From contig CAMVOS010000011.1 in NCBI GenBank assembly GCA_947169185.1, positions 1-63,323 of the forward strand: a stretch of 63,323 nt of DNA, in the 5' to 3' direction. The DNA is from an uncultured Prevotella sp. (GTDB taxonomy: Bacteria > Bacteroidota > Bacteroidia > Bacteroidales > Bacteroidaceae). The number at the start of each line of letters is the position of its first letter. Within the stretch, counting starts at the first letter, position 1. Of the stretch, positions 26,476 to 35,308 are shown one piece after another. The notes under the pieces were generated by a model. It made no database searches and was not told the origin of the DNA. It was given only the letters and a program-made list of their open reading frames with translations. The position numbers and the translations under genes were made by a program.

Positions 26476-26484
26476 TATCTTTGC
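26476..26484 (+). promoter_or_regulatory. -7 box (TATCTTTGC) of the rsfS operon
   Basis: Lies 27 bp before the rsfS ATG. Confidence 0.65.
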
Positions 26485-26510
26485 GTCAGAAATATACATT
26501 ATTTATTTAA

Positions 26511-26870
26511 ATGGAACAAACGGCACAATTAGTAGAAACAATAAAAAAGGGAATACAAGAGAAAAAGGGAAAAAGTATCGTAGTGGCCGATCTGCAAGGA
26601 ATCGATGGGGCTATTGCCCGCTATTTCGTAATTTGTCAGGGCTCGTCGCCAGCCCAAGTGGAGGCTATCACGGAGTCGATAGGAGAGATGGCTCGCAAGG
26701 AGTTGGACGAGAAGCCAACTTGTGTGGCAGGACTGGAGAATGCCCAGTGGGTGGCTATGGACTATGGTGACGTGCTGGTACATGTGTTTTTGCCAGATGT
26801 TAGAAGTTACTATGATTTAGAGCATTTATGGGAGGATGCTGAAATAACCCATATTCCAGATTTGGATTAA
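26511..26870 (+). CDS. rsfS: Ribosomal silencing factor RsfS
   Basis: A 119-residue Iojap-family protein that binds ribosomal protein uL14 and blocks subunit joining when nutrients are scarce. Family blocks visible: IVVADLQGIDGAIARYFVICQG, then AQWVAMDYGDVLVHVFLPDVRSYYDLEHLW. Length is typical. First gene of an apparent rsfS-ftsH-cdsA unit; ftsH follows after 39 bp. Confidence 0.95.
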   Translation: MEQTAQLVETIKKGIQEKKGKSIVVADLQGIDGAIARYFVICQGSSPAQVEAITESIGEMARKELDEKPTCVAGLENAQWVAMDYGDVLVHVFLPDVRSYYDLEHLWEDAEITHIPDLD

Positions 26871-26909
26871 ATAAGGAATTAAGAAGATATTAGGAGTTAG
26901 AATTGTAAG

Positions 26910-28976
26910 ATGGAAAATAAACAACCTCAGAATAAGGGACCTCAAATGAATATGCCGCGATTCAATATGAATTGGATCTACGGAATCGTAATTGTTACGC
27001 TGATAGCGCTGTATATGACGCAGGGCCGTGAAAGTTCGAGTGTAACTACCCAGACATCGTATTCAGAGTTTAAGACTCTGGTAATGAAGGGCTATGCCAA
27101 CGAGATTGTTGTAAACAACTACTCGAATACATTGCAAGTGTACATAAAGCCTGAGCATATCCGTGATGTGTTTCACAAGGGTGTAGAACAGACTGGTCAA
27201 CGTCCTTCTGTGTCTGTAGCTTTTGGATCTACTGACCAGGTTGAGGCGTTTGTCAATCAGGCTCGCGAGGCCAATAAGTTTACAGGTAAATACTCGTATG
27301 ATAATGCCAAGGAGAGTGAATTCTTCAATTCTTTGATTATGAACATCTTGTTCTTTGGTGGCATCATCATGGTGTGGATGTTCATCATGCGTCGTATGGG
27401 CGGTGGTGCTGGTGCTGGCATGGGTGGCGGTATCTTTAATGTCGGCAAGTCGAAGGCGCAAATGTACGAGAAAGGTGGTGACCTAGGTATCACCTTTAAG
27501 GATGTTGCTGGACAGGCTGGTGCCAAGCAGGAGATGCAGGAAATTGTAGACTTTCTGAAGAATCCGCAAAAATATACCGATTTGGGCGGTAAGATTCCCA
27601 AGGGTGCACTGCTCGTTGGCCCTCCAGGAACAGGTAAGACGCTGTTGGCCAAGGCCGTAGCTGGTGAGGCAGGTGTACCGTTCTTCTCAATGTCAGGTTC
27701 CGACTTCGTCGAGATGTTCGTGGGCGTTGGTGCTTCACGTGTGCGCGACCTTTTCGAGAAAGCTAAAACCAAGGCGCCCTGCATCATTTTCATCGACGAG
27801 ATTGACGCTGTAGGCCGTGCCCGCTCGAAGAACCCCGCCATGGGAGGTAATGATGAGCGCGAGAACACGCTGAATGCCCTGCTGACAGAGATGGATGGAT
27901 TTGGGACCAACAGTGGTATTATCACTCTGGCTGCCACGAACCGTGCCGACATGCTGGACTCGGCATTGATGCGTGCAGGCCGTTTCGATCGTCAGATACA
28001 TGTCGATCTGCCCGACCTGAACGAGCGCAAGGAGATATTCGTTGTACACTTGAAGCCTCTGAAACTCGATGAGAACCTCGATATCGACTTCCTGGCTCGT
28101 CAGACGCCAGGTTTTTCTGGTGCTGACATCGCTAATGTTTGTAACGAGGCAGCCCTGATTGCTGCACGTCATAACAGCGAGAAGGTGGGCAAGCAGGACT
28201 TTCTCGATGCTGTCGACCGCATTATTGGTGGTTTGGAGAAGAAGACCAAGGTGATGACTGAGGCAGAGAAGAAGTCGATAGCAATTCATGAGGCTGGACA
28301 CGCCACCATCTCGTGGTTTACGGAGTTTGCCAACCCGTTGGTGAAGGTCAGTATCGTACCCCGTGGACGGGCCTTGGGCGCTGCGTGGTATCTGCCTGAG
28401 GAGCGTGTGCTGCAGACCAAGGAGGCCATGCTCGACGAGATGTGTTCGCTGTTGGGCGGACGTGCTGCCGAGGAACTGTTTATCGGCCATATCTCGACAG
28501 GTGCCATGAACGACCTTGAGCGTACCACCAAGCAGGCCTATGGTATGGTGGCCTATGCTGGTATGAGCGACAAACTGCCCAACCTTTGCTACTACAACCA
28601 GCAGGAATACACCTTCCAAAAGCCTTACTCGGAAACTACGGCCAAACTGATGGATGAAGAGGTGTTGAAGATGGTGAACGAGCAGTACGAGCGTGCCAAG
28701 CAGATATTAAGTGAGCATAAGGAAGGTCATGCCCAGCTGGCTCAGCTGCTGGTGGAGCGCGAGGTTATCTTTGCTGATGACGTAGAGAAGATATTCGGTA
28801 AGCGTCCATGGACCAGTCGTTCGGAAGAACTGTTGGAAGCCCAAATGCGTGCCGATGCTGAGCGCATGGCTGAGGAGCGTGCCAAGGAACTGGCATTGGA
28901 GGCAAAGGCTCAAGAGTCTGAGAATCCTGAGAACTCTCAAAACTCAGAGCAATCAGATAACTCTGAGAATAACTAA
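26910..28976 (+). CDS. ftsH: ATP-dependent zinc metalloprotease FtsH
   Basis: Membrane-anchored AAA+ protease that degrades misfolded membrane proteins and some regulators. Two transmembrane segments (about 18-38 and 140-160) flank a small periplasmic domain. The AAA domain has Walker A GPPGTGKT, Walker [13 protein letters not shown] and the arginine-finger region RAGRFDRQI. The zinc site HEAGH lies at about 455-460. At 688 residues it is full length. The C-terminal tail (about 665-688) is low-complexity Glu/Asn/Ser ([19 protein letters not shown]) and probably disordered. cdsA follows after 12 bp. Confidence 0.97.
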   Translation: MENKQPQNKGPQMNMPRFNMNWIYGIVIVTLIALYMTQGRESSSVTTQTSYSEFKTLVMKGYANEIVVNNYSNTLQVYIKPEHIRDVFHKGVEQTGQRPSVSVAFGSTDQVEAFVNQAREANKFTGKYSYDNAKESEFFNSLIMNILFFGGIIMVWMFIMRRMGGGAGAGMGGGIFNVGKSKAQMYEKGGDLGITFKDVAGQAGAKQEMQEIVDFLKNPQKYTDLGGKIPKGALLVGPPGTGKTLLAKAVAGEAGVPFFSMSGSDFVEMFVGVGASRVRDLFEKAKTKAPCIIFIDEIDAVGRARSKNPAMGGNDERENTLNALLTEMDGFGTNSGIITLAATNRADMLDSALMRAGRFDRQIHVDLPDLNERKEIFVVHLKPLKLDENLDIDFLARQTPGFSGADIANVCNEAALIAARHNSEKVGKQDFLDAVDRIIGGLEKKTKVMTEAEKKSIAIHEAGHATISWFTEFANPLVKVSIVPRGRALGAAWYLPEERVLQTKEAMLDEMCSLLGGRAAEELFIGHISTGAMNDLERTTKQAYGMVAYAGMSDKLPNLCYYNQQEYTFQKPYSETTAKLMDEEVLKMVNEQYERAKQILSEHKEGHAQLAQLLVEREVIFADDVEKIFGKRPWTSRSEELLEAQMRADAERMAEERAKELALEAKAQESENPENSQNSEQSDNSENN

Positions 28977-28988
28977 AAACGAAACGAT

Positions 28989-29837
28989 ATGAAGAACTTC
29001 ATTATTCGAACCATTACAGGGGTCATCTTTGTAGCTGCTATCGTGGCCAGTTTCCTACGTCCAGAGGCTATGGTGTTGCTGTTCAGTATTATTACGGGCA
29101 TGTCGATATGGGAGTTTACAGGCTTGGTTAACGAACGCGAGCATGTTACCGTCAACCGATTTATTTGTACGGTAGCTGGTGTCTATCTCTTCTATGCCAT
29201 GACCTATTTCTGCAGTGATATATATGCTGGCGTGGCCAAAAGCGTCGTGTTCATTCCTTATCTGGTGACTGTTATCTATCTGCTAATCGCTGAACTCTAC
29301 TTGCGACAGGACGACCCCGTACAGGACTGGGCCTACACCATGTTGTCGCAGATGTATATCGCCTTGCCATTCTCGTTGCTAAACGTGCTGGCATTCACTG
29401 CTAATAGTAGTGGAATAGTGGCGTTCAACACGTTGTTGCCGTTGAGCGTCTTCGTTTTTCTGTGGGTCAATGATACCGGTGCCTACTGTGTTGGTTCGCT
29501 ATTAGGCCGCCATAAACTCTTCCCACGCATCTCACCAGGCAAGTCGTGGGAGGGAAGTGTCGGCGGTGCCTTGTTTGTGATGGCAGCAGCATGGGCTATC
29601 TCGTTCTTTCTGGACGATGTAATGCTCAACCTTTATCAATGGCTCGGACTTGGGCTTGTCGTCGTTGTCTTCGGAACGTGGGGCGATTTGGTTGAGAGCC
29701 TGTTTAAGCGTACTCTTGGCATCAAGGACTCTGGCAACATCCTGCCTGGTCATGGTGGCATGTTGGACCGTTTCGACTCATCACTGTTAGCTATTCCGGC
29801 TGCAGTCGTCTACCTATACACATTATCTCTGTTTTAG
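28989..29837 (+). CDS. cdsA: Phosphatidate cytidylyltransferase CdsA
   Basis: Makes CDP-diacylglycerol from phosphatidate and CTP, the branch point of phospholipid synthesis, in the inner membrane. 282 residues with about 7-8 hydrophobic segments. The C-terminal signature (SLFKRTLGIKDSGNILPGHGGMLDRFDS) is present in full. It lies 12 bp after ftsH and 2 bp before the GH5 start, so it is probably co-transcribed and translationally coupled to both. Confidence 0.96.
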   Translation: MKNFIIRTITGVIFVAAIVASFLRPEAMVLLFSIITGMSIWEFTGLVNEREHVTVNRFICTVAGVYLFYAMTYFCSDIYAGVAKSVVFIPYLVTVIYLLIAELYLRQDDPVQDWAYTMLSQMYIALPFSLLNVLAFTANSSGIVAFNTLLPLSVFVFLWVNDTGAYCVGSLLGRHKLFPRISPGKSWEGSVGGALFVMAAAWAISFFLDDVMLNLYQWLGLGLVVVVFGTWGDLVESLFKRTLGIKDSGNILPGHGGMLDRFDSSLLAIPAAVVYLYTLSLF

Positions 29838-29839
29838 AT

Positions 29840-30805
29840 ATGAAGATGCTGTTGTCCATATTGCTGTTCTATGCGTGTGCATGTTGTGTACACGCTGTAG
29901 ATCCTGTTAAACAATATGGGCAACTGCAAGTCAAAGGCACCCAGCTGTGTGATCAGCGGGGTAATCCCGTGACGTTGCGTGGCGTGAGTTTCGGCTGGCA
30001 TAATTGGTGGCCTCGTTTTTATAACAAGAAGGTTTTGAAGACGCTGAAGCGCGATTGGCATTGTAGTGTGGTGCGTGCTGCCATTGGAGTCCAGCCCGAT
30101 GAAGACCCTAGGGCTGGCTATATACAGAATCCGACGTGGTCTATGTCATGCCTGACGCCTATCATTGAGTCGGCCATCAAACAAAACGTCTATGTTATCA
30201 TCGACTGGCATTCCCACCGCATGTACACCCATGAAGCGAAAGAGTTCTTTGGCAAGATAGCCCAGAAATATGGCAAGTATCCGCACATCATCTATGAGAT
30301 ATACAACGAACCCATAGAAGATACGTGGACAGCCCTCAAACAATATGCCACTGATGTCATCGGCGAAATCCGTCAGTACGATCCAGACAATATCGTACTG
30401 GTAGGTTGTCCCCACTGGGATCAGGATATCCATATGGTTGCCAATAGTCCGCTTGAAGGTTTTCAGAACGTCTTGTATACTGTACATTTCTATGCTGCTA
30501 CGCATGATGACGACTTGCGCCAGCGTACGGAAGATGCTGTCAAGAAGGGCGTGCCTGTCTTTATCTCGGAGAGTGGCGCTATGGAGGCGTCTGGTGACGG
30601 ACCTATTGACATTGAGAGCGAGGAGGCATGGATTGATATGTGCGAGCGTTTGGGCATTAGCTGGATTTGTTGGAGTATTGCCGACAAGGACGAAACCTGT
30701 TCGATGTTGCTGCCTGAGGCGAAGTCTACTGGTCCTTGGCCTGACAGCGTCATCAAACCATACGGTAAATTGGTAAAGAATCTTTTAAAAAAATATACCC
30801 CATGA
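29840..30805 (+). CDS. GH5 endo-glucanase (cellulase)
   Basis: Secreted GH5 enzyme acting on beta-1,4-glucan. Signal peptide MKMLLSILLFYACACCVHA. The barrel carries GVSFGWHNWWP, VIIDWHSH, acid/base Glu157 (YEIYNEPIE) and nucleophile Glu244 (FISESG). The pattern fits subfamily GH5_2. 321 residues, single domain, no binding module. It starts 2 bp after the cdsA stop and overlaps the next sigma-factor gene by 4 bp (ATGA), so it is locked into a housekeeping operon. That is an unusual place for a polysaccharidase. Confidence 0.92.
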   Translation: MKMLLSILLFYACACCVHAVDPVKQYGQLQVKGTQLCDQRGNPVTLRGVSFGWHNWWPRFYNKKVLKTLKRDWHCSVVRAAIGVQPDEDPRAGYIQNPTWSMSCLTPIIESAIKQNVYVIIDWHSHRMYTHEAKEFFGKIAQKYGKYPHIIYEIYNEPIEDTWTALKQYATDVIGEIRQYDPDNIVLVGCPHWDQDIHMVANSPLEGFQNVLYTVHFYAATHDDDLRQRTEDAVKKGVPVFISESGAMEASGDGPIDIESEEAWIDMCERLGISWICWSIADKDETCSMLLPEAKSTGPWPDSVIKPYGKLVKNLLKKYTP

Positions 30806-31359
30806 CTAAAGAACAAGAGAAACTGGTTACGGCCAATATGGGCTATGTAGTGACTCTGGCACGTCAATATCGGAGTGATATTCTGAGCACCAACGACCTG
30901 GTCAGCGAGGGAGCTATAGGCCTCATGAAGGCTGCCGAAAAGTTTGACCTCGAGCGTGGCAAACCTTTTGTGACCTTTGCTGCACCTTATATTCGTCGTA
31001 GCATCGAAGCTGCCATCGAAAAGGTAACAACGGATTCCGACGTGCGCTCTACTGACGAGTCACTGCCTGTGGGGAGCCGTAACAACTTTACGCTGCTTAA
31101 CGTTTTGGAGGATGTTAATGCTGAGAAGGCTGATGCACTTGTCGAGGAAGACGCCTTGAACGATGATTTGCTGGCCTGCATTGACGTACTGAACGATCGT
31201 GAGCGTGAGGTTATAAGTCGCTACTATGGTCTGAAGGGCTGGCGGCAGACGATGGCCGAGATAGCTGAGGACATGGGGTTGAAACGCGAACGTGTTCGTC
31301 AGGAACGTGATAAGGCTGTGCGCAAGCTGAAGAAAGCAGCTAACGGCTTAAAGAATTAA
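30802..31359 (+). CDS. Small sigma-70-type RNA polymerase sigma factor
   Basis: 185 residues. Region 2 is about 1-75 (NMGYVVTLARQYRSDILSTNDLVSEGAIGLMKAAEKFD, then FVTFAAPYIRRSIEAAI), like primary/alternative sigma-70 rather than ECF. A short acidic linker (about 95-125) stands where region 3 would be. Region 4 is about 130-180 (LNDREREVISRYYGLKG, MAEIAEDMGLKRERVRQERDKAVRKL). Region 1.1 is absent. It starts inside the GH5 stop codon (ATGA overlap), so its translation probably depends on GH5 translation. Target promoters are unknown. Bacteroidetes carry several small RpoD-like factors; which one this is cannot be told. Confidence 0.88.
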   Translation: MTKEQEKLVTANMGYVVTLARQYRSDILSTNDLVSEGAIGLMKAAEKFDLERGKPFVTFAAPYIRRSIEAAIEKVTTDSDVRSTDESLPVGSRNNFTLLNVLEDVNAEKADALVEEDALNDDLLACIDVLNDREREVISRYYGLKGWRQTMAEIAEDMGLKRERVRQERDKAVRKLKKAANGLKN

Positions 31360-31402
31360 TAACAAATACGAAGAATGAATAGAGAATGATAATAACGGAA
31401 CA

Positions 31403-32239
31403 ATGAAAACGCTGCGGGGGTTATTATTTATTGTTTTTTATTTGTTGTTTAGTCCTATTGGGGCGCAAGCAAAGGTCATTAAGGTGTTGGCTATTGGCAA
31501 CAGCTTTTCGATGGATGCCGTCGAGCAGTACCTCTACGAGTTGGCGGCAGCACAAGGTGACTCACTTATCATAGGTAATGCCTATATTGGAGGCTGTCCT
31601 ATCGACCGCCACTATGATAATCTTGTAAACGATAAGCCCGCCTATGAATATCGTAAAGTCATAGGTGGAATCCGTTCCAACAAGAAGAAGGTTGACCTGA
31701 AAAGTATTATCCAGGACGAGCATTGGGATGTTATTTCGCTACAACAGGCCAGCCAGTATTCTGGACAGCCTAAGACCTATGCCAAGTTGGGGCAGTTAAA
31801 GCGTCTGATACAGAGCTATACCACCAATCTGCATGTAGAGTTCGTATGGCACATGACGTGGGCATACGCCGACGACTTCAGGTCCAAGAATTTTGAGCCT
31901 TACGACAATAGCCAGCACAAGATGTACACAGCAATTGTCAGAACCATACAAAACGTGCTGCCTGCTGTAGAAATCAAGCGTGTCATACCCTCAGGAACAG
32001 CCATCCAACTGGCTCGCTACCGCTTAGGTGATATTCTGAATCGTGATGGCTATCATCTTTCACTAACCATCGGACGCTATACGGCTGCATGCACTTGGTG
32101 TGAATTCTTGACAGGTCGTATTGTTGATGGCAACAAATATTGGCCAGATACCATCACAGAAGATGAAGCCCAAGTATGCCAACTTGCTGCCCATGAAGCG
32201 ATGTTCATGCAGCAGCAAGGCAAGTATCTGAGTTTCTAG
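31403..32239 (+). CDS. Secreted SGNH-type hydrolase, DUF4886-like
   Basis: Signal peptide (to about residue 23, GAQA-KVI), then block I VLAIGNSFSMDAVEQYL with the likely nucleophile Ser in GNSFS. Further on come WDVISLQQASQYSG, VEFVWHMTWAYADD and the closing pair NRDGYHLS (Asp and His). This is the SGNH esterase layout of the DUF4886 group, often near glycosidases and thought to deacetylate sugars; the substrate here is unknown. It follows the sigma gene by 43 bp, and its 3' end overlaps the convergent outer-membrane protein gene by 4 bp. Confidence 0.75.
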   Translation: MKTLRGLLFIVFYLLFSPIGAQAKVIKVLAIGNSFSMDAVEQYLYELAAAQGDSLIIGNAYIGGCPIDRHYDNLVNDKPAYEYRKVIGGIRSNKKKVDLKSIIQDEHWDVISLQQASQYSGQPKTYAKLGQLKRLIQSYTTNLHVEFVWHMTWAYADDFRSKNFEPYDNSQHKMYTAIVRTIQNVLPAVEIKRVIPSGTAIQLARYRLGDILNRDGYHLSLTIGRYTAACTWCEFLTGRIVDGNKYWPDTITEDEAQVCQLAAHEAMFMQQQGKYLSF

Positions 32240-32940
32240 AGATTCCATTTTACGCCTATCGTTGGATTCACGAAAAGCGTCTTACCATCGTAGAAGTTGG
32301 TAATGAAATTGTTGCTGATTTCTATCTCTGTACCTACCGATAGGTGTTCGTTGAAGTTATACCACAATTGAGGCTCTGTCAGCATGACCAATAGACCATG
32401 ACCATTGTCAGCTTTCTCACCACGCCAGAAGTCGATGAATCCAGAGAAACGCATCTTGTTGTTAAGGAAGTTTAGTCCCCAGACACCCGTCAGCTGTGCA
32501 CTGGCATAAGAATGGATATCTTTATTGCTAAAATACTGTTTGTAAAGCAGTTGTACGGACCATGTCTTGGAATAGTCTGCACTATGACCATTGTAGGCTG
32601 CACCAAGAAGTGCTGCTTGCTGGAAAGCATAGGTACGTGTCAGCCCTCCATCATATTCTACATGTACTGCGAATGGAGACTCCTTCTTTATATTTATTTC
32701 GCGAGAGACCTCTGTATATGCACCTTCTACGAAATGGCGTGAGAAGTCAAGGTCAACAAAGTAGAACCATGATCCCCACTTGTCGGCTTTGAATTGTTCA
32801 ATGGTCATGGTCATCTTCTGACGGTTCGATTCCTGATCGGAATAGAAATTGCGACCGAAATCGTAGTGTAACTGGATGTTTTGTGCTTGTGTGCCCAGAG
32901 CTACAATAGCTATCAGAGCAGAAATAATAATCTTCTTCAT
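32236..32940 (-). CDS. DUF5020-like outer-membrane beta-barrel protein
   Basis: Signal peptide MKKIIISALIAIVALGTQAQ, then alternating aromatic/polar strands (IQLHYDFGRNFYSDQE, KWGSWFYFVDLDFS, GLLVMLTEPQLWYNF, LFVNPTIGVKWNL) that read as about ten to twelve barrel strands ending in a hydrophobic C-terminus. This matches the Bacteroidetes DUF5020 family, distantly like Tsx nucleoside channels. The solute is unknown. It starts 11 bp after the lpxB stop, so it may be the last gene of the surE-lpxB unit. Confidence 0.75.
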   Translation of the reverse strand: MKKIIISALIAIVALGTQAQNIQLHYDFGRNFYSDQESNRQKMTMTIEQFKADKWGSWFYFVDLDFSRHFVEGAYTEVSREINIKKESPFAVHVEYDGGLTRTYAFQQAALLGAAYNGHSADYSKTWSVQLLYKQYFSNKDIHSYASAQLTGVWGLNFLNNKMRFSGFIDFWRGEKADNGHGLLVMLTEPQLWYNFNEHLSVGTEIEISNNFITNFYDGKTLFVNPTIGVKWNL

Positions 32941-32951
32941 AAATATACTCT

Positions 32952-34073
32952 TTATCTTTTAACTGTTAACTTTTCTATCATGATGCGCGCAGCCTCGTCG
33001 GGTGCGTGGCTGTCACCCAGTAGGCGATGTACTTCTTCGTAGTCGCTGAGCATGCGTTCACGCTGGTTGCCTCCAGGCAGAATGGTTTCCAATTCATGGC
33101 GGATGTTTTCGACGCTAAACGTTTCGGCAACCAGTTCGCGAACCACCTCGCGATTGGCTATCAGGTTCACCAGCGATACCCATTTGACCTTCAGTACGTG
33201 ACGTTTTAGGAAACCTATTAGACGGGGTAGGGGCGTTTCGTAGCATACCACCTGAGGAACACAGAACATACACGTTTCCAACGTTGCTGTACCGCTGGTG
33301 ACGAGGGCGGCAGTGGCTTGAGACAGCAACGGATATGTCTCGTCTGAAACGAGACGGACATGGGTGTCTGCCAGGAATTGCTGGTAATAGTCGGTCTCAA
33401 TGCTTGGCGCACCAGCCACAACAATGTCGTATTGTCCTACGAGATGGCGTGTGGCCTCAATCATAGCGGGCAGATTATCCTTGATTTCCTGCGTGCGAGA
33501 GCCTGCCAACAAGGCTATCACCAACTTTTCACTTTTCACTTTTATCTTTTCACTTCTCAAGAAGTCCCTGACTTCCTGTGCCGTGGGATTGCCAACATAA
33601 TGGATGGGGTAGTGATGCTTCTGCTCGAAGAATTCCACTTCGAAAGGCAGAATGGAGAAGAGCTCGTCGACATCACGCTTGATATTCTTGATACGGTATT
33701 CCTTCCAAGCCCAAATCTTGGGTGATATGTAATAGTAGACAGGACATATCTTGTTGGCTTTCACGTATTTCGCGATATCGAGATTAAAGCCTGGATAGTC
33801 GACAAGGATAACAACGTCAGGTTGCCATTGGCTGATATCCTGCTTACACATCTTCATGTTACGCAGAATCGTTCTCAGGTGCAGCAGCACAGGTATAAAA
33901 CCCATATATGCCAGTTCGCGATAGTGGCGGACACGCGTGCCACCTACGGCTGTCATCAGGTCGCCTCCGAAGAAACGGAATTCCGCTTCCTCGTCACGCT
34001 GCTTCAACGCTTGCATCAGGTGTGAGGCATGTAGGTCGCCACTGGCCTCGCCTGCTATCAGGTAATACTTCAT
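32952..34073 (-). CDS. lpxB: Lipid-A-disaccharide synthase LpxB
   Basis: Joins UDP-diacylglucosamine and lipid X to form the lipid A disaccharide at the inner membrane. 373 residues. Family blocks: AGEASGDLHASHLM, FFGGDLMTAVGG, LVDYPGFNLDIAKYVK, YVGNPTAQEV, ALLAGSRTQEI, SGTATLETCMF and VPQVVCYETP. Unusually, the linker before ALLAGSR (RSEKIKVKSEKLV) is encoded by five 7-bp repeats (33525-33559), and the last codons and stop (EKLTVKR) also lie in repeat-like sequence. The start overlaps the surE stop (ATGA). Confidence 0.95.
   Translation of the reverse strand: MKYYLIAGEASGDLHASHLMQALKQRDEEAEFRFFGGDLMTAVGGTRVRHYRELAYMGFIPVLLHLRTILRNMKMCKQDISQWQPDVVILVDYPGFNLDIAKYVKANKICPVYYYISPKIWAWKEYRIKNIKRDVDELFSILPFEVEFFEQKHHYPIHYVGNPTAQEVRDFLRSEKIKVKSEKLVIALLAGSRTQEIKDNLPAMIEATRHLVGQYDIVVAGAPSIETDYYQQFLADTHVRLVSDETYPLLSQATAALVTSGTATLETCMFCVPQVVCYETPLPRLIGFLKRHVLKVKWVSLVNLIANREVVRELVAETFSVENIRHELETILPGGNQRERMLSDYEEVHRLLGDSHAPDEAARIMIEKLTVKR
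33525..33559. repeat. Five 7-bp repeats inside lpxB
   Basis: Plus-strand units are CTTTTCA, CTTTTCA, CTTTTAT, CTTTTCA and CTTCTCA (35 bp; TGAAAAG in the coding sense). They encode the hydrophilic linker RSEKIKVKSEK. Confidence 0.85.
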
Positions 34074-34834
34074 TGCTCGAAAATCTGCTTGAAATCACTG
34101 ATATACTGATGGGCAGTGACGTCAATCTGTGTTGGCGTAATGGCTACGTAGCCGTTGTCCAATGCCCAGCGGTCTGTATCCTCAGCCTCAGGTTCGTCGT
34201 TCTGGTAGTGTCCTACCATCCACCAGTAGTCGTAACCCCGCGGATGATGATACTTCATCGTCTCGTTATACCACGAACCCAGAGACATGCGACAGACCTT
34301 CACGCCCTTAAATTCATCGACCAATGGGAAATTCACATTCAGGCACATACCTATGGGAAGGCCCTTCTCTAAGACGTGCGCCGTGATTTGCTGAATATAG
34401 GGGCGGAGCGGCTCAAAATCAGCATCTGCACGATAGTCGCACAGCGAGTAAGCCACTGAAGGGATGTATTTCATGCAACCTTCCAAGACAACGCCCATCG
34501 TGCCGCTATAGTGCGTATTTACAGAGGCATTGTCACCATGATTGATGCCCCCGATGACGATATCCGGCTTGCGAGGACAGATGTTGGCCAGCGCCATCTT
34601 GACACAGTCGACAGGCGTGCCGTTACACGACCATACCTCAATACCTTCCTCTTTTCGTTGCTGCGTCAAGGTCAGTGGCGTCGTGGCTGAAAAGGCGCAG
34701 GCCTGTCCGCTGCGCGGCCCGTCTGGCGCACACACGATAATGTCGCCCATAGGTTTTACCATTTCTATCAGGTCGTTAATACCTTTAGCTTGGTAACCAT
34801 CATCGTTGGATATCAGTATCAGCGGTTTTGCCAT
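34070..34834 (-). CDS. surE: 5'/3'-nucleotidase SurE
   Basis: Metal-dependent nucleoside monophosphatase, 254 residues. Metal-site blocks ILISNDDGYQAKGI (Asp-Asp), SGINHG-like VIGGINHGDNAS, and NTHYSGTMGVVLEG. Cytoplasmic. First gene of a surE-lpxB unit with a -7 box at 34863-34871. Its stop overlaps the lpxB start by 4 bp. Confidence 0.95.
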   Translation of the reverse strand: MAKPLILISNDDGYQAKGINDLIEMVKPMGDIIVCAPDGPRSGQACAFSATTPLTLTQQRKEEGIEVWSCNGTPVDCVKMALANICPRKPDIVIGGINHGDNASVNTHYSGTMGVVLEGCMKYIPSVAYSLCDYRADADFEPLRPYIQQITAHVLEKGLPIGMCLNVNFPLVDEFKGVKVCRMSLGSWYNETMKYHHPRGYDYWWMVGHYQNDEPEAEDTDRWALDNGYVAITPTQIDVTAHQYISDFKQIFEQ

Positions 34835-34862
34835 AATCTATTGCGTTTGAAACATTGAGAAT

Positions 34863-34871
34863 GCAAAGGTA
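34863..34871 (-). promoter_or_regulatory. -7 box of surE-lpxB (TACCTTTGC)
   Basis: GCAAAGGTA on the plus strand, 29 bp before the surE ATG. Confidence 0.6.
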
Positions 34872-34914
34872 GACAATTTGCATCAGTTTACCAAATGTTT
34901 ATGTCTTTTTTTCG

Positions 34915-35237
34915 TTTGACAGGGACCTGTCCGCAATGATAAAGTAAGGAGAAAAGGGAGAAGGGCCGTTTGGACGGGCCTTGAGACGGGATGTAACGGG
35001 GCGCGAGGCGGTATCTTACTAATTTGCCCCGCCCGCAGCAAGCTCTTGCGGCGGGCGGGGCAATATCTTTTGGCGTTCGTGCTAACGTCTTGTGGCGGGC
35101 GCCAAAAGCAAGGTTTTTATAGCTTTTAGCGTTGCTTTTCTATGTGCAAAGATACAAAAAAAATCGCAGAAAAGCAAGAAAATCGTCTATTTTTATTGAT
35201 ATTTTCTCTTGCTTAATAGGTAAAAAGGCTTAAAAGA
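34915..35237. other. Structured GC-rich intergenic element between surE and parA
   Basis: No open frame. Near 34919 lies GACAGGGACCTGTC, a relative of the palindromes at 1255 and 1330. A 13-bp perfect stem pairs 35024-35036 with 35051-35063 (TTGCCCCGCCCGC), with GCAAG-CT-CTTGC nested in its loop. A 9-bp perfect stem pairs 35067-35075 with 35100-35108 (CTTTTGGCG). CTTG-C/T-GGCGGGCG occurs in both. GC content is far above the flanking sequence. It may be a dispersed repeat or a structured RNA; a leftward -7-like GCAAAGATA lies near 35146-35154. Confidence 0.5.
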
Positions 35238-35267
35238 ACGGACTGAGGTTTGGTCAGTCCGTTTTTT
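35238..35267 (+). terminator. Terminator-like hairpin just upstream of parA
   Basis: ACGGACTGA pairs perfectly with TCAGTCCGT around GGTTTGG, with a T-run at 35262-35267. The loop contains the TTTG (35249-35252) that serves as -33 for the parA promoter. Any plus-strand transcript from the structured element would stop here. Confidence 0.7.
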
Positions 35268-35281
35268 ATTTGTACCTTTGC
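35249..35281 (+). promoter_or_regulatory. parA promoter (TTTG, 20 bp, TACCTTTGC)
   Basis: -33 TTTG at 35249-35252 and -7 TACCTTTGC at 35273-35281, near-consensus spacing for the Bacteroidetes primary sigma factor, 27 bp before parA. Confidence 0.7.
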
Positions 35282-35308
35282 AGCCTATATTATAATTAAG
35301 TAAGGATT

